A stretch of 64,000 bases of DNA from Medicago truncatula (taxonomy: Eukaryota > Streptophyta > Magnoliopsida > Fabales > Fabaceae): assembly GCF_003473485.1 (NCBI RefSeq), contig NC_053048.1, positions 50,775,755 to 50,839,754 on the forward strand, given 5' to 3'. The notes beneath the pieces are model-generated. The model saw only the letters and a program-made list of their open reading frames with translations, was not told where the DNA came from and did no database searches. This document shows positions 1 through 9,628 of the stretch, piece by piece. The number at the start of each line of letters is the position of its first letter. The stretch's first letter is position 1. Both the position numbers and the translations under genes were made by a program.

Positions 1-198
1 ACAATTCCCGTGGTAGCAAACACATTGGGCGTCCCAATAAAATCAACCACCTATATCCCCACATTGAATGGGGCTAAGACTGGAGAAAAGTCAAAGGCTT
101 TCGATGTTGATACCGGAATTAGATTTCTCCAATATGCAGGTCTTGCATGGTCTGTGGTCGACCTAGTGCCATCTATTTTTTCATACACGAACCTGTGA
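1..198 (+). CDS. 3' end of an unidentified gene (partial)
   Basis: The reading frame is open from the first base and stops with TGA at 196-198, so this looks like the last exon, or part of it, of a gene that begins before the window. The roughly 65 residues include a mildly hydrophobic stretch (FLQYAGLAWSVVDLVPSIF) and end in SYTNL. I do not recognise the family and make no functional claim. The segment has balanced composition, unlike the AT-rich DNA just after it, which is the main reason for thinking it is coding. It could also be chance open frame, because no splice site or start is visible. Confidence 0.35.
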   Translation, partial: TIPVVANTLGVPIKSTTYIPTLNGAKTGEKSKAFDVDTGIRFLQYAGLAWSVVDLVPSIFSYTNL

Positions 199-323
199 TG
201 TGCAGATTTACCTCTATTTTATTTAATTTTTGTACAGAGAGGTACATATAATGTATCATACAAGAACACTAGATGTCTAGATCATTTCCACCCAGTGAAA
301 TTTCATCTCGATGAGAATTCACT

Positions 324-705
324 GAAGGCTGGTTTTGTTTTTACAAGTAGGTTTAACATAATCCATCGAAGATGTTCTTCAATCTTCACGCACCATACGA
401 ACTAAGCAATAAACAAGTAGCCTTCGATTGGAATTGGACTAGTATTTCAAACATCCTATGTTTATGTTTAAATTTGCATATTTTTATTCTTCACGCAAGG
501 ATTTTTCCAATTCAAAATCAAACACTAATAGAGAGCAACCAGAATTATATTGTCAAAGTACGTGTATCAAATATTATTATTTTTTTGAGAGGAGGGTACG
601 TGTATCATATCCAATGATGTTGGTGCACAGATAGATAATATTAATTTATTTTTTGTTTTTCATAAGTTACTTTCACAAAAGGTAATTCAATTCCAATCAT
701 GGTGG
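324..705 (+). repeat. Segmental repeat, copy A (partner at 8557-8903)
   Basis: About 40 bases from 324 (GAAGGCTGGTTTTGTTTTTA onward) match 8557 onward almost base for base. Collinear blocks follow: AAGTAGCCTTC..., TTTTTATTCTTCAC..., AATAGAGAGCAA, GTGTATCATA-CCAATGA, CACAAAAGGTAATTC and CCAATCATGGT. Copy B is at 8557-8903. Indels separate the blocks, so this is an old duplication or two members of a dispersed family. The type cannot be decided by eye. Confidence 0.7.
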
Positions 706-715
706 AAAAATAAAT

Positions 716-945
716 GAGTAAATAGTGAGTTACCTCTGAAATTGTAAGTTTCGTCAATTACCCCCCTGAAATTAACAAAACTTCAATTACTCCCTTGAAA
801 TTGCACAACGTTAATCAATTTACCCCCTACGTCAAATATTTATGTTAGTCAACATAACGTTTTCCAAATACCCCCTCTGAAGTTTTGCACTTATGTGCAA
901 AATGCCCCCTAAACTTGAAAATTTATATTTTGTTTTCTTATCTTT
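716..945 (+). mobile_element. Solo terminal inverted repeat of a Mutator-like element
   Basis: This stretch matches the left terminal repeat of the element at 15718-16850 along its length: GAGTAAATAG at the start, then AATTGTAAGTTTCGTCAATT, CACAACGTTAATCAATTTA, GTTTTGCACTTATGTGCAAA and a T-rich end. No inverted partner is found within the next kilobase, so it is a truncated or recombined copy. Confidence 0.7.
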
Positions 946-1911
946 AAAAGTGATTGCATTATCACTGAATTGTGGAGCTTGAAACGAAGAAAAAAATACA
1001 ATATTAATAAGCAATCACATGCATGATGACAAACTAAACACACTCAACAATGAATACAAACACAACACATAAAGTTTGTGAATTGGTTTTCCTGGACAAG
1101 CCATGAGCGACAGTTAAGTGTCGTAGGGGAGAACAATAGTTAACTACCGCTCACACCAATAAACTGCAGTTAATTGTCGTTAAATGTAAAAAGGTAATTT
1201 CAAGATGTTTGAGAACATATCAGACTATCTAAAGAGCAATTTTTCAATTTTAAAGCTTTACCCTTGTAATTCGAAAGAACAAATGAAAGTGGTATTCCAA
1301 AGTTATAGTGAGTATAGTTAGATTGTTTCTTTTTTCACTCTAATAGTTTCTCACGCGTCCTACATGTTTTGGATTTTATAATATGAATTAGGTGCGAGAG
1401 TAGATATATCAAAGACAAGTCAGTCCACGTATTAGGTCTGATTTATCTTTAAAATACATACTCATTCTTCATCATATAATATCACTAGCTATATTTTTTA
1501 ACTCGTGTAAAATTGTCAAAATGACATAATTTGGGAGGGGAATTAACTATTTCATGTTAACTCTAAATCATCTCCTTGTGTTTTTGTTTCTATGAAGTGT
1601 CTTTTTTTTTAAGAGCCGATGAAGTGTCACTAAATATATCATTAATTGAATGAACCTAATCATCAAAATTTATTTATTATTAAAAACGGAGGGAGTATGT
1701 ATGTAAGCATTTTTCTTTTTGGTAGTGGTCGGAGTTTAAACTCCAACCTTGCCTATATTATGCATTTGTCGATTATGTAAGCATATTAAAGAGTAATGTA
1801 AGTGGTTTATAATTTGTAAAAAAAAATAAAAAATGCATAACTCTAACTCTATTATTATGCTGTGTACTCAAGTCCCATAGGACTCAAGACAGTTTTCATA
1901 TTCATCAATTA

Positions 1912-1935
1912 AACCCTAACCCTAACTCTAACTCC
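1912..1935 (+). promoter_or_regulatory. Telo-box-like leader motif of the PORR gene
   Basis: AAACCCTAACCCTAACTCTA begins at 1911, just upstream of the start codon at 1947. AAACCCTAA telo-boxes in the 5' leader are common in plant genes for translation and organelle RNA handling. The position fits the 5' UTR. That it is functional here is inference. Confidence 0.5.
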
Positions 1936-1946
1936 AATCGAAGAAG

Positions 1947-3209
1947 ATGATGATGAACAAATTCAAAACTGCAATGCTTCCATTTCAGAATCTCCAATTA
2001 CAATTTCAATCTCGTGGCATAGCAAAAGTACGTTTAAAGTGGGTGAAAAACCGAAGCATTGATCACATAATCGACAAAGAAACCGATCTAAAAGCCGCTT
2101 CACTTCTCAAAGACGCTATCAAACGTTCCTCCACCTCTTTCCTCACCGCCAAAACCTTCTCCGATTGGCAAAAGCTTCTCGGCTTAACCGTCCCCGTTCT
2201 CCGTTTCATCCGCAGGTATCCTACTCTCTTTCACGAATTTCCTCACCCTCGTTGGAACTCTCTTCCTTGTTTCCGTTTAACCGATACAGCGCAATTGTTA
2301 GATTCTCAAGAACAATCTATTTACGCTGTTCACGAAAACGACATTGTTGAAAGATTTTCGAAGGTACTTATGATGATGAAATCAAGGACTGTTCCAATTC
2401 AGTCTCTTTATCCTCTTAAATTTGATTTAGGTTTACCAGATGCGTTTGAGAAAACTCTAATTCCTAAATATCCTGACAAATTTCAGTTTGTTAAGGCTGG
2501 TAATGGTGTTTCCGCTATTCGCCTTGTGGATTGGTGTGATGAATTTGCGGTCTCTGCTTTGCAGAAGAGTAATCAGTGTGAGAGTGAGAATGCGAGTGAT
2601 CAGTATAGAGATTTTAAGAGAGGGAAAACTGCATTGGTTTTTCCGATGAGATTTCCGAGGGGTTATGGTGGGCAGAAGAAGGTTAGGTTTTGGATGGATG
2701 AGTTTCAGAAATTGCCTTATATTTCGCCGTATGCTGATAGTTCTAAGATTGATCCTAAAAGTGATTTGATGGAGAAACGCGTTGTTGGGGTTTTGCATGA
2801 GTTTTTGAGTTTGTGTTTGCATAAGAAAACCAAGAGGAATTACTTGAGAAGTTTGAGGGAGGAGTTGAATCTTCCTCATAAGTTTACTAGGATTTTTACT
2901 AGATATCCTGGGATATTTTATCTTTCGTTGAAGTGTAAAACAACTACGGTTACTCTAAGAGAAGGGTATGCGAGGGGGAAATTGGTGGATCCGCATCCTC
3001 TTGCTCGCCATAGAGATAAGTTTTACCATGTAATGAGGACGGGGCTTCTTTATCGTGGTGATGGATCCTTGAAACTTGGGGAAGATGCTTCTTTGATGCT
3101 TGATTCTGTGGAGAATGATGAAATGGGAGACGGAGATTCTGAGGAAGAGGTTGAAACAAGCGACGAATTTTGTGAGGGTGATGTTTCAGATTCAGATGAT
3201 AGTGAATGA
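1947..3209 (+). CDS. PORR-domain organelle RNA-binding protein
   Basis: A single-exon gene of 420 codons. The first ~25 residues (MMMNKFKTAM..., few acids, several K/R) look like a mitochondrial or plastid transit peptide, followed by a PORR (plant organelle RNA recognition) domain from about residue 30 to 360. Recognisable blocks are RLKWVKNRSIDHIID, AKTFSDWQKLLGLTVPVLRFI, YPTLFHEFP, PLKFDLGLPDAFEKTLIPKYP and the later FTRIFTRYPGIFYLSLK. The C-terminal ~45 residues are very acidic (ENDEMGDGDSEEE...). PORR proteins such as WTF1, WTF9 and RPD1 bind organellar introns and aid group II intron splicing. Which member this is, and which organelle it serves, cannot be settled from sequence alone. 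The first ATG of three in a row was taken; the next two would shorten it by one or two residues. Older annotations call this family ubiquitin carboxyl-terminal hydrolase, which is wrong. Confidence 0.92.
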   Translation: MMMNKFKTAMLPFQNLQLQFQSRGIAKVRLKWVKNRSIDHIIDKETDLKAASLLKDAIKRSSTSFLTAKTFSDWQKLLGLTVPVLRFIRRYPTLFHEFPHPRWNSLPCFRLTDTAQLLDSQEQSIYAVHENDIVERFSKVLMMMKSRTVPIQSLYPLKFDLGLPDAFEKTLIPKYPDKFQFVKAGNGVSAIRLVDWCDEFAVSALQKSNQCESENASDQYRDFKRGKTALVFPMRFPRGYGGQKKVRFWMDEFQKLPYISPYADSSKIDPKSDLMEKRVVGVLHEFLSLCLHKKTKRNYLRSLREELNLPHKFTRIFTRYPGIFYLSLKCKTTTVTLREGYARGKLVDPHPLARHRDKFYHVMRTGLLYRGDGSLKLGEDASLMLDSVENDEMGDGDSEEEVETSDEFCEGDVSDSDDSE

Positions 3210-5864
3210 GGTTTTGTTTTCAATTATACCGAATTGTACTTTTTATACATATTGAGACAAGCAACATGGTGATTAGTTTGAAGAAATTATTTGCTCTCCA
3301 CTTACCTGGTTAGTTGCTAGCTCTATTCCAAACTTGCAAGTAATTTTGAATATGATGGCTCTGTTATTAAGATCAAATTGTAACAATTATGAATTGGATA
3401 AGTTATTTGATCTGTCTTGCTAGGAACCGTGAAACATTCTTATAGTTTTCATTTTATACTTTGTTTTTTACTATTATACTGCTATAGGGTATGGTGCATT
3501 TGGGTGTGCTTCTTCTACTTGTTACTATTATTATGAACATAAAAAATTGAGGTCTGAAATCATTGATCAATTTACTGAAAGTACAGTTTGTGGAGTGAAA
3601 ATCTCATTCTCCTCTTTAAAATTATAAATAGGTAGGAAAATTTGAGTAAAAAAAGATCAGGGAAAGCTTGATAATGATTTGCAAGTGTTTGTGAGCTTTA
3701 TGTTGTTGATAAATAATTGAATGTGAGTTTAGACAAAATTTTGTACTCTGATGTCTGTTGTGCAATGTTATACCGATTCACATATGTTGAATGATTGGCT
3801 ACACTGTTGCTATGAAATAATTAGTTTGTTTTCAGCAAATATTCACACCAACTAGGGATATCAATCTTCTTTAAAGTGAGAGTAAATATTCATGTTACTG
3901 TTGATCCTGTTTTTCTTGATGTTATCTGCAAAGCTTGAAATCTTTGCCTCAAGTTGGTGAATAGCATGACATTTAATTATTTAACTAATTGAGCATTGAG
4001 AATTAAAGAAAAAGTAAATTGGAATAGCCTCCTAATGTAATGTTTTGATTTTCTTTTATTTTCAGTTCAGAATTGAGAATTAAAGAAAAAGTAAATTGAA
4101 AGTTGCCCTGTTTTTAATGTTTTGTGCTTCTTGAGTTTGAATAGTAATTTGAGTCAACAAAGTTTGAATAGTAGCTAAGAATGGGAAACTGGGAATACAG
4201 GAATTGTGATTATACGAGTAATTAATGGTTAATTGATAGTAACGAGCTACCCCTCAGTTCCATAATATGACTTGTTTGACTATTTCAAACCAATAAAAAA
4301 AATGAATAATGTTATGTTGACTATTTCTAATTGCAATGTATATTAGATAGAGTCGACAATTATGATGATGAATATCTTACTGCATGTGTATTTATAAGTA
4401 TGATATATATTGGAGGTTGTCCCACGATAGAATCAAAGAAGATCATTGAGAGATCTGTAATTGTTCATGACTGAACGTTATGAAGGTGTTTGATCCATAT
4501 GGCCATGATCATGTAAGCGTATGAAGATTTTCGTTGTTGTTGTATGTTATGGTTTCAGAGAGTTTTTTGTTGGCTGCTAACTGACCAGCCTTCATTTGTA
4601 TAGTGTGTTGAGACCAGCTTGTTTTGTGATACAAAGTGGGCACCAGTGGGTCCAACATATTCTTGAGGTACTTACGACATGTAAGCAGGCATCTGGCTGT
4701 GGGAGGGGAATAGGTTAGCTGGTGGAGTATCAAACCTAACAGCATCATTGGCCCAGCAGATGCGGATCAAGTACTGTCGTCTGTTTATTACTGTTTTGAG
4801 GGTTATAGGCTAATTTTTGTAAATATTCAAAGTTTTGAGGGTCAGCACAGTGTCAGGAATAAGAAGGAAACTGAGTGTAATAAAGCAAACCTCTATGGAT
4901 TTTAGTTTTCATATAGTTGGATGAGAATTTTATGCTTTCTGTTATAAAGGCATAGTCTGTCTAAAGCTAGGACGTTTTGAATTTGTTATTTTTATTTTCC
5001 CTCAGATAATGATTTACTTCTATAATCCTTATGATCACCTTATTTTTATGCTTTCTGTTTTTATTGGTCTCTCTGATTATGACTTATTTTTAATGAATAC
5101 ATTACAACTTACAAGTCCCTTGGATAGAAACAAATTCTACATGTATATTAACGAAGAAAAGAAAGATGAAATTCTGAACCTATAATCAGTGTACAATGAT
5201 ATTGTTAGTTTGTTACTCCTTTAAAATGTGTGTATCATACGTGCACATCTTCAATCACTTGTAAGCTTAATTTCAATTAAATTCTAGCACATAGAAGGTT
5301 TGCAACTGTGATAGACGTTAGCTCCTAACTTATGAAGAAAGGTTTTATGCAACTATTGAATCAAATATAAACCAGTTTAAATTAGCATTTAGCACATGAT
5401 TTTTGCAGCTGAGATAAGTTTTAGTCTATAATAATTTATGATAAAAAAAAAACCTCGCTAATTTACAGGGGTTTTGGATCAGTTAAATGAGAGAGTATAT
5501 ATAATAAAAATAAAAATAAAACTACATTTATTTTCTGCATGCGTTTAAAAAAATTATCCAAACTAACCCATAGTTTTTTTTATAAATGATCATGTGATTT
5601 GAGTCAATAACTAGTCCTTGAAGATCAGGACTGTTGATGAAAAGTGGGAAACAAAATAGCCTGCAAAAATCTCCTCTGAATTTTATGGTTTTTTATTGCT
5701 ATTTTTGCAGCTTGGTTTATGCAAGATTGTAGGTTGTTTTGCTCTATTTGATTTAGCTCCCTTTTGCTACCCCTTGTTGTTTGATTATTATTTTGATTAT
5801 ATGTCTAATTCCTTTACATTTTTGCTATGTACCTTGTTTGACAAAATGATAGGTTCACGAGTTC

Positions 5865-5936
5865 TGGAATAGTCTCATCAATTTTTTACTTCTAATTTCC
5901 TGGAATAGTCTCATCAATTTTTTACTTCTAATTTCC
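5865..5936 (+). repeat. Perfect 36-bp tandem duplication
   Basis: The unit starting TGGAATAGTCTCATCAATTT occurs twice head to tail (5865-5900 and 5901-5936) without a mismatch, so the duplication is recent. Confidence 0.9.
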
Positions 5937-6217
5937 ATTTTATTGGGTATTTGCTGTGATTTTCTGTTTGGTGTACAACATATTGTCTCTACATCATTGA
6001 AGATCTTGACTCAATTTTTTCTTCCTTTTTTTCGCGATCATGTACTTGTCTAGTAAAATGGACATGCTTGTTTGATTTGTCGTCTATTAGGCGCAGAGCT
6101 ATTGCCTGCTTGAGAAGGTCATGTTGTGTGGCGTGAACACAAGAAGTTGGACTTTGCAGAAAAGAGATGGTGGAGGATACTTAAGCTAGAGGAATCTGTG
6201 GCGTAGAGGTTTTGCGT

Positions 6218-6286
6218 GAGTTAAAAAATCCAGTCATAGTAGCTAAAACCTCGAAAGGGAGGATATAAAACATGATTTGAAAAAGA
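6218..6286 (+). repeat. Copy of PP2A 3'-flank sequence
   Basis: The run from GAGTTAAAAAATCC to ATGATTTGAAAAA matches 9282-9351 with scattered substitutions. That partner lies about 300 bp beyond the PP2A stop codon, where its 3' UTR is expected. The orientation is the same in both copies. Confidence 0.7.
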
Positions 6287-6889
6287 AGTTGACATGGAAA
6301 CTCTACACTTTACTAGGTGTAATATTATGCGGTGGTTAATAGAACTCTACATCACCAATTAATTTTATGTGATAGCCATGTTGTTTTCATCAATTCTATG
6401 TACCTCATTTACTTTTTACACAATTATCATTCTAGGACATTCCTGTTCCGGGTTAGTTTTTCAAAAGTTTTGTTTACGTAGATTATTTATTGGAATAGGC
6501 TTCAGTAATCTGGATTCATTTATGAAAGCTTCCAATGATCTTAATTTCCTTTCACAGAAAGGAAAAAAAAAAAACATCAATGATCTTAATTTCGTGCACT
6601 GCATGTGCACATCACCGATTCCAGAACTTGTAATCCTGTATATACATACATAAAATGAAATAATGCAGCAAGTATTTCTGTATACACTTGCTGCTCATGT
6701 CAAGATGAAAAATGCTGCACCACAAATCGATTAAGAACTCCCTCATTATATATCTTTTCAGTTTGGATTCACCAAGCATTTCAGTTCCAATGTAAGTTAT
6801 GACTCTTTCTTTACTCCGATCATTTTCTGAATCAAGCATTAGCTCATTTTCCTTCAACAAGACGTCCCTCTTGTCACTTGACTTGGTGT

Positions 6890-8282
6890 AGACTAACCCA
6901 TCAGTTTATGAAGAGTGCATTGTAGTGCTGGCCTTGCCTCCTTTTCTGCTGACAATTTCCTAGATTCAGACATATTTGAGGAAAATCCAGTTTATTCATC
7001 TGTCTCCATTGAAGCTGCGATGGTACTAAAATATCTTTGAAGCAACAATGTTCCCTTAAACGTTGAGCTAGGACTGACGTTTGTGTTAACATATTCGCAA
7101 CCATTCAAGGGATGAAATGGTTGTGTAAGAAAAATAGGATCTACTTAAGGAGAAGCTTTGAAAGAGGGAAAAATCATAATATAAGATGGGTTTTGCAGGT
7201 GAATAATCGTAATAGTTGACATGGGATTTTGATGGTAGATTGCTGCCACTAATAACTTCGCTTTGATGGTGAAGCTCATCAGATGGAAGACCTATAGTAT
7301 TCAATGAAAATGGAACTAAATGACTTCTATTCTTCAGTGATGTAGAGTTCCGCCTTTTATATATGAGAAATCTGCAGGTTGTTGCTGCAGTTCTAAGCAT
7401 TTATGACAAGTGACAAAAGGAGCTACACCTGCTACTGGCTTGTGATGTTGCATAGCCAAGTTCGGTTTCTCATTTAAGTATTTCCTCTATGTAGTAGCCC
7501 TATGCGTCTGAAAATTAGAATTTGTTTCACAAAAGCATTGTGGAGCTGAAGAGCAACAATCTTGCGCTTGATAGGACCTGTATAAATCTTCATGTTGGAA
7601 ACGAACACGTAGTGACGAGTGACGGATATGCTGAGATATTCGAACATGGGTAACAAGAATGATCAACATTCAACACGATGTGCAAAACTTGTTGCATTAG
7701 CTTAAAAGGTATCCACGAGTATTTATGACATTGGTGCAACATGTTTCCATGATTACATCTTCCACTACCCCTAGAGTGATCAAGAGAATGAGAAAACCTT
7801 CCCTCATGAAGGTCTTGGCTATGGTATTGGTGCGCAGAACTATAGTTTCCCTTGTAAGATACACCAGTGGTTTGTCTTCTATTTATCTCCTCACTCATAT
7901 ATGAGTCTTTTTGTTCTTTTTGTTGATCCTGCAACTTATTAGCCATTCTCAAAAGTTTCATCTTCTCCTGGTCAGTGTCCTCAGGAGTCACGTGAAAGAA
8001 AGCTTGAGCTCTCATCAGCATTCCATTTTTTGGCCTGCAACTTTCATTGTGTGATTGATAACCACTTCGATGAAAAGACATTCTCGATGGAAACTCGTGA
8101 TCTCTCCGTGATTTGTGTTGTCTAACATTTCGTTTTGATTCTTTCTGCTCTCTTTCATGATATGATTCTTTTCATGTGTCATATGTGATTGAGGTTGTTC
8201 TCCAAGATCACCGTATATGTAGCTATTAGCAAGGCCTTTACTGTTTTTGATCCTTCCCTCAGCAACGGTGTCAGCGTCTTGA
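6890..8282 (-). pseudogene. Decayed copy of a Lys/Arg-rich nuclear-type protein gene
   Basis: Protein-like sequence is spread over several frames on the minus strand. A likely exon begins after TTCTTTCAAG at about 8280 and reads DADTVAEGRIKNSKGLANSY and GDLGEQPQSH. The frame shifts at about 8170-8180 into a basic stretch ending DHEFPSRMSFHRSGYQSHNE, then MRAQAFFHVTPEDTDQEKMK and a K/Q-rich helix to about 7760. Further fragments lie at 7100-7330 (SDELHHQSEVISGSNLPSKS) and 6900-7040 (STIAASMETDE, then a stop, then SAEKEARPALQCTLHKLMG). With at least two frameshifts and an in-frame stop it cannot encode the whole protein. I do not recognise the parent. It is flanked by duplicated segments (6218-6286 and 8557-8903), suggesting it arrived by duplication. 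Confidence 0.45.
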
Positions 8283-8556
8283 AAGAATAATAAATAAATT
8301 GAGAGGAACTGTTTTAGACAGGTTAAATTTTTCCGCTTCGTGTTTAGTTTTTTTTCTTCCTTTTTACAAATCAATTTAGTCATTACAGTGGGATTTCCCC
8401 CCTCATTATAGTCTGATTCAAGTGTAAAATTTGTATATTCAATAGATTTGTTTTGACGAAAGCATAATTTATTCCCTAAATCAGTTGAAGACAAACTCTT
8501 TGGTTGATCCCAACTCCTACATATACATTTTTTTTATTAGCATGTATTTGTGGGAA

Positions 8557-8903
8557 GAAGGCTGGTTTTGTTTTTACAAGTAGGTTTAACATAATCCACC
8601 AGACGAAATAAGCAACACACAAGTAGCCTTCCATCGGACTAATCTTTCTGCTTTCCTTTACATTGCATATTTTTATTCTTCACCCGAGGATATTTCAGAT
8701 TCAACTAGGGTAAAAACAAAACATTATCATGATCAAAAATAAAAACAAACACTAATAGAGAGAGCAATCAGAACTATATTGTCAAGTTTGGATGTGTGTA
8801 TCATACCCAATGAAGTTAATGTACAAACATATGATTTATTTACCTTTTGTTTTTCATAAGCTCTTTTCACAAAAGGTAATTCGATTCCAATCATGGTCGA
8901 AAA
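8557..8903 (+). repeat. Segmental repeat, copy B (partner at 324-705)
   Basis: This is the second copy of the repeat described at 324-705, beginning GAAGGCTGGTTTTGTTTTTA and ending near CCAATCATGGTCGAAAA. It lies between the decayed gene and the 3' end of PP2A. Confidence 0.7.
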
Positions 8904-9628
8904 CTTAATGGGGCAGCTGTTCGGGTTGTGATTTAATATCATCTCGACGAGACATGGAATCTAATTTTATTTAAATTGTTTTAGATGATAGATGTCACGC
9001 CAAATTAGATTTTAACACATTTATGAAACATGGCTGATTGCAGTTTAAAATACTCAAATTCCATACCACTGCATAAGAATGTAAGTGAGTTGGTTCAAAG
9101 GATCGAAAAGTCCAGAACTCAAGCATCATACATTTAGTAACTGAACGTGAGTCAACAACTAAAAATAAAGGATAGAATACAGCTAAAAATTATGAATAAC
9201 TTTAGCTAAGAGCTACTAATTAAATTAAACACACTTCATGCAACTTTTACTAAAAAATTGAGATAACATATCAATATCCACGAGTTAAAAAAATCCGGTC
9301 ATAGTACCTAAAGCCTTGAAAGGGAGAGATATGAAACATGATTTGAAAAAAACATACAAAAAATATCCACATTTTGCTGGAATAGTACTTCCTTGTAGTC
9401 ATATTCTTGACAACTTCTCCAGAAAGGGTGTCCAGCAATTTCTTGAGTGCAACAGATCGGTGGAATATTGTCTGCCTATTATACATCAATGCGGCCTTTG
9501 GACAACCACAATATCAATTGATATAAATGCCTACAGCAATCTCACCAACGAGGATCCACAACTACCTGAAATTAGACTGGAAGTAGAGTAACCACGATAT
9601 ACCAGTATGACATCCAGCAGCAGCTGCT
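8904..9628. other. 3' flank and probable 3' UTR of the PP2A gene
   Basis: The part nearest the PP2A stop (about 9280-9628) has mixed composition and is probably its 3' UTR, read on the minus strand. It includes the repeat copy at 9282-9351. The rest is AT-rich and featureless. No polyadenylation site can be assigned with confidence. Confidence 0.5.
9282..9351 (+). repeat. Partner of the repeat at 6218-6286
   Basis: It runs from GAGTTAAAAAAATCC to ATGATTTGAAAAA, matching 6218-6286 in the same orientation with a few substitutions. Confidence 0.7.

Larger units (their letters stand above)
199..1946. other. Intergenic: 3' flank, repeat copies and promoter of the PORR gene
   Basis: AT-rich DNA without a credible gene. 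It holds one copy of a diverged segmental repeat (324-705, see 8557-8903) and a solo terminal inverted repeat of the Mutator-like element described at 15718 (716-945). A lone ACGGAGGGAGTA motif at about 1686-1697 resembles one end of a Stowaway MITE with no partner nearby. The last few hundred bases should contain the promoter of the PORR gene. Confidence 0.6.
3210..6889. other. Long intergenic stretch, no gene seen
   Basis: AT-rich DNA between the PORR gene and the decayed gene copy. It contains two short direct duplications: a block GAATTAAAGAAAAAGTAAATT at about 4000 and again at about 4076, and a perfect 36-bp tandem at 5865-5936. A piece at 6218-6286 matches the DNA downstream of the PP2A gene. 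No open frame here has domain-like sequence. Confidence 0.6.

Noticed and set aside
4509..4748. 79-codon open frame on the minus strand
   Set aside because: No domain-like pattern, no splice partners and a composition like the surrounding DNA.
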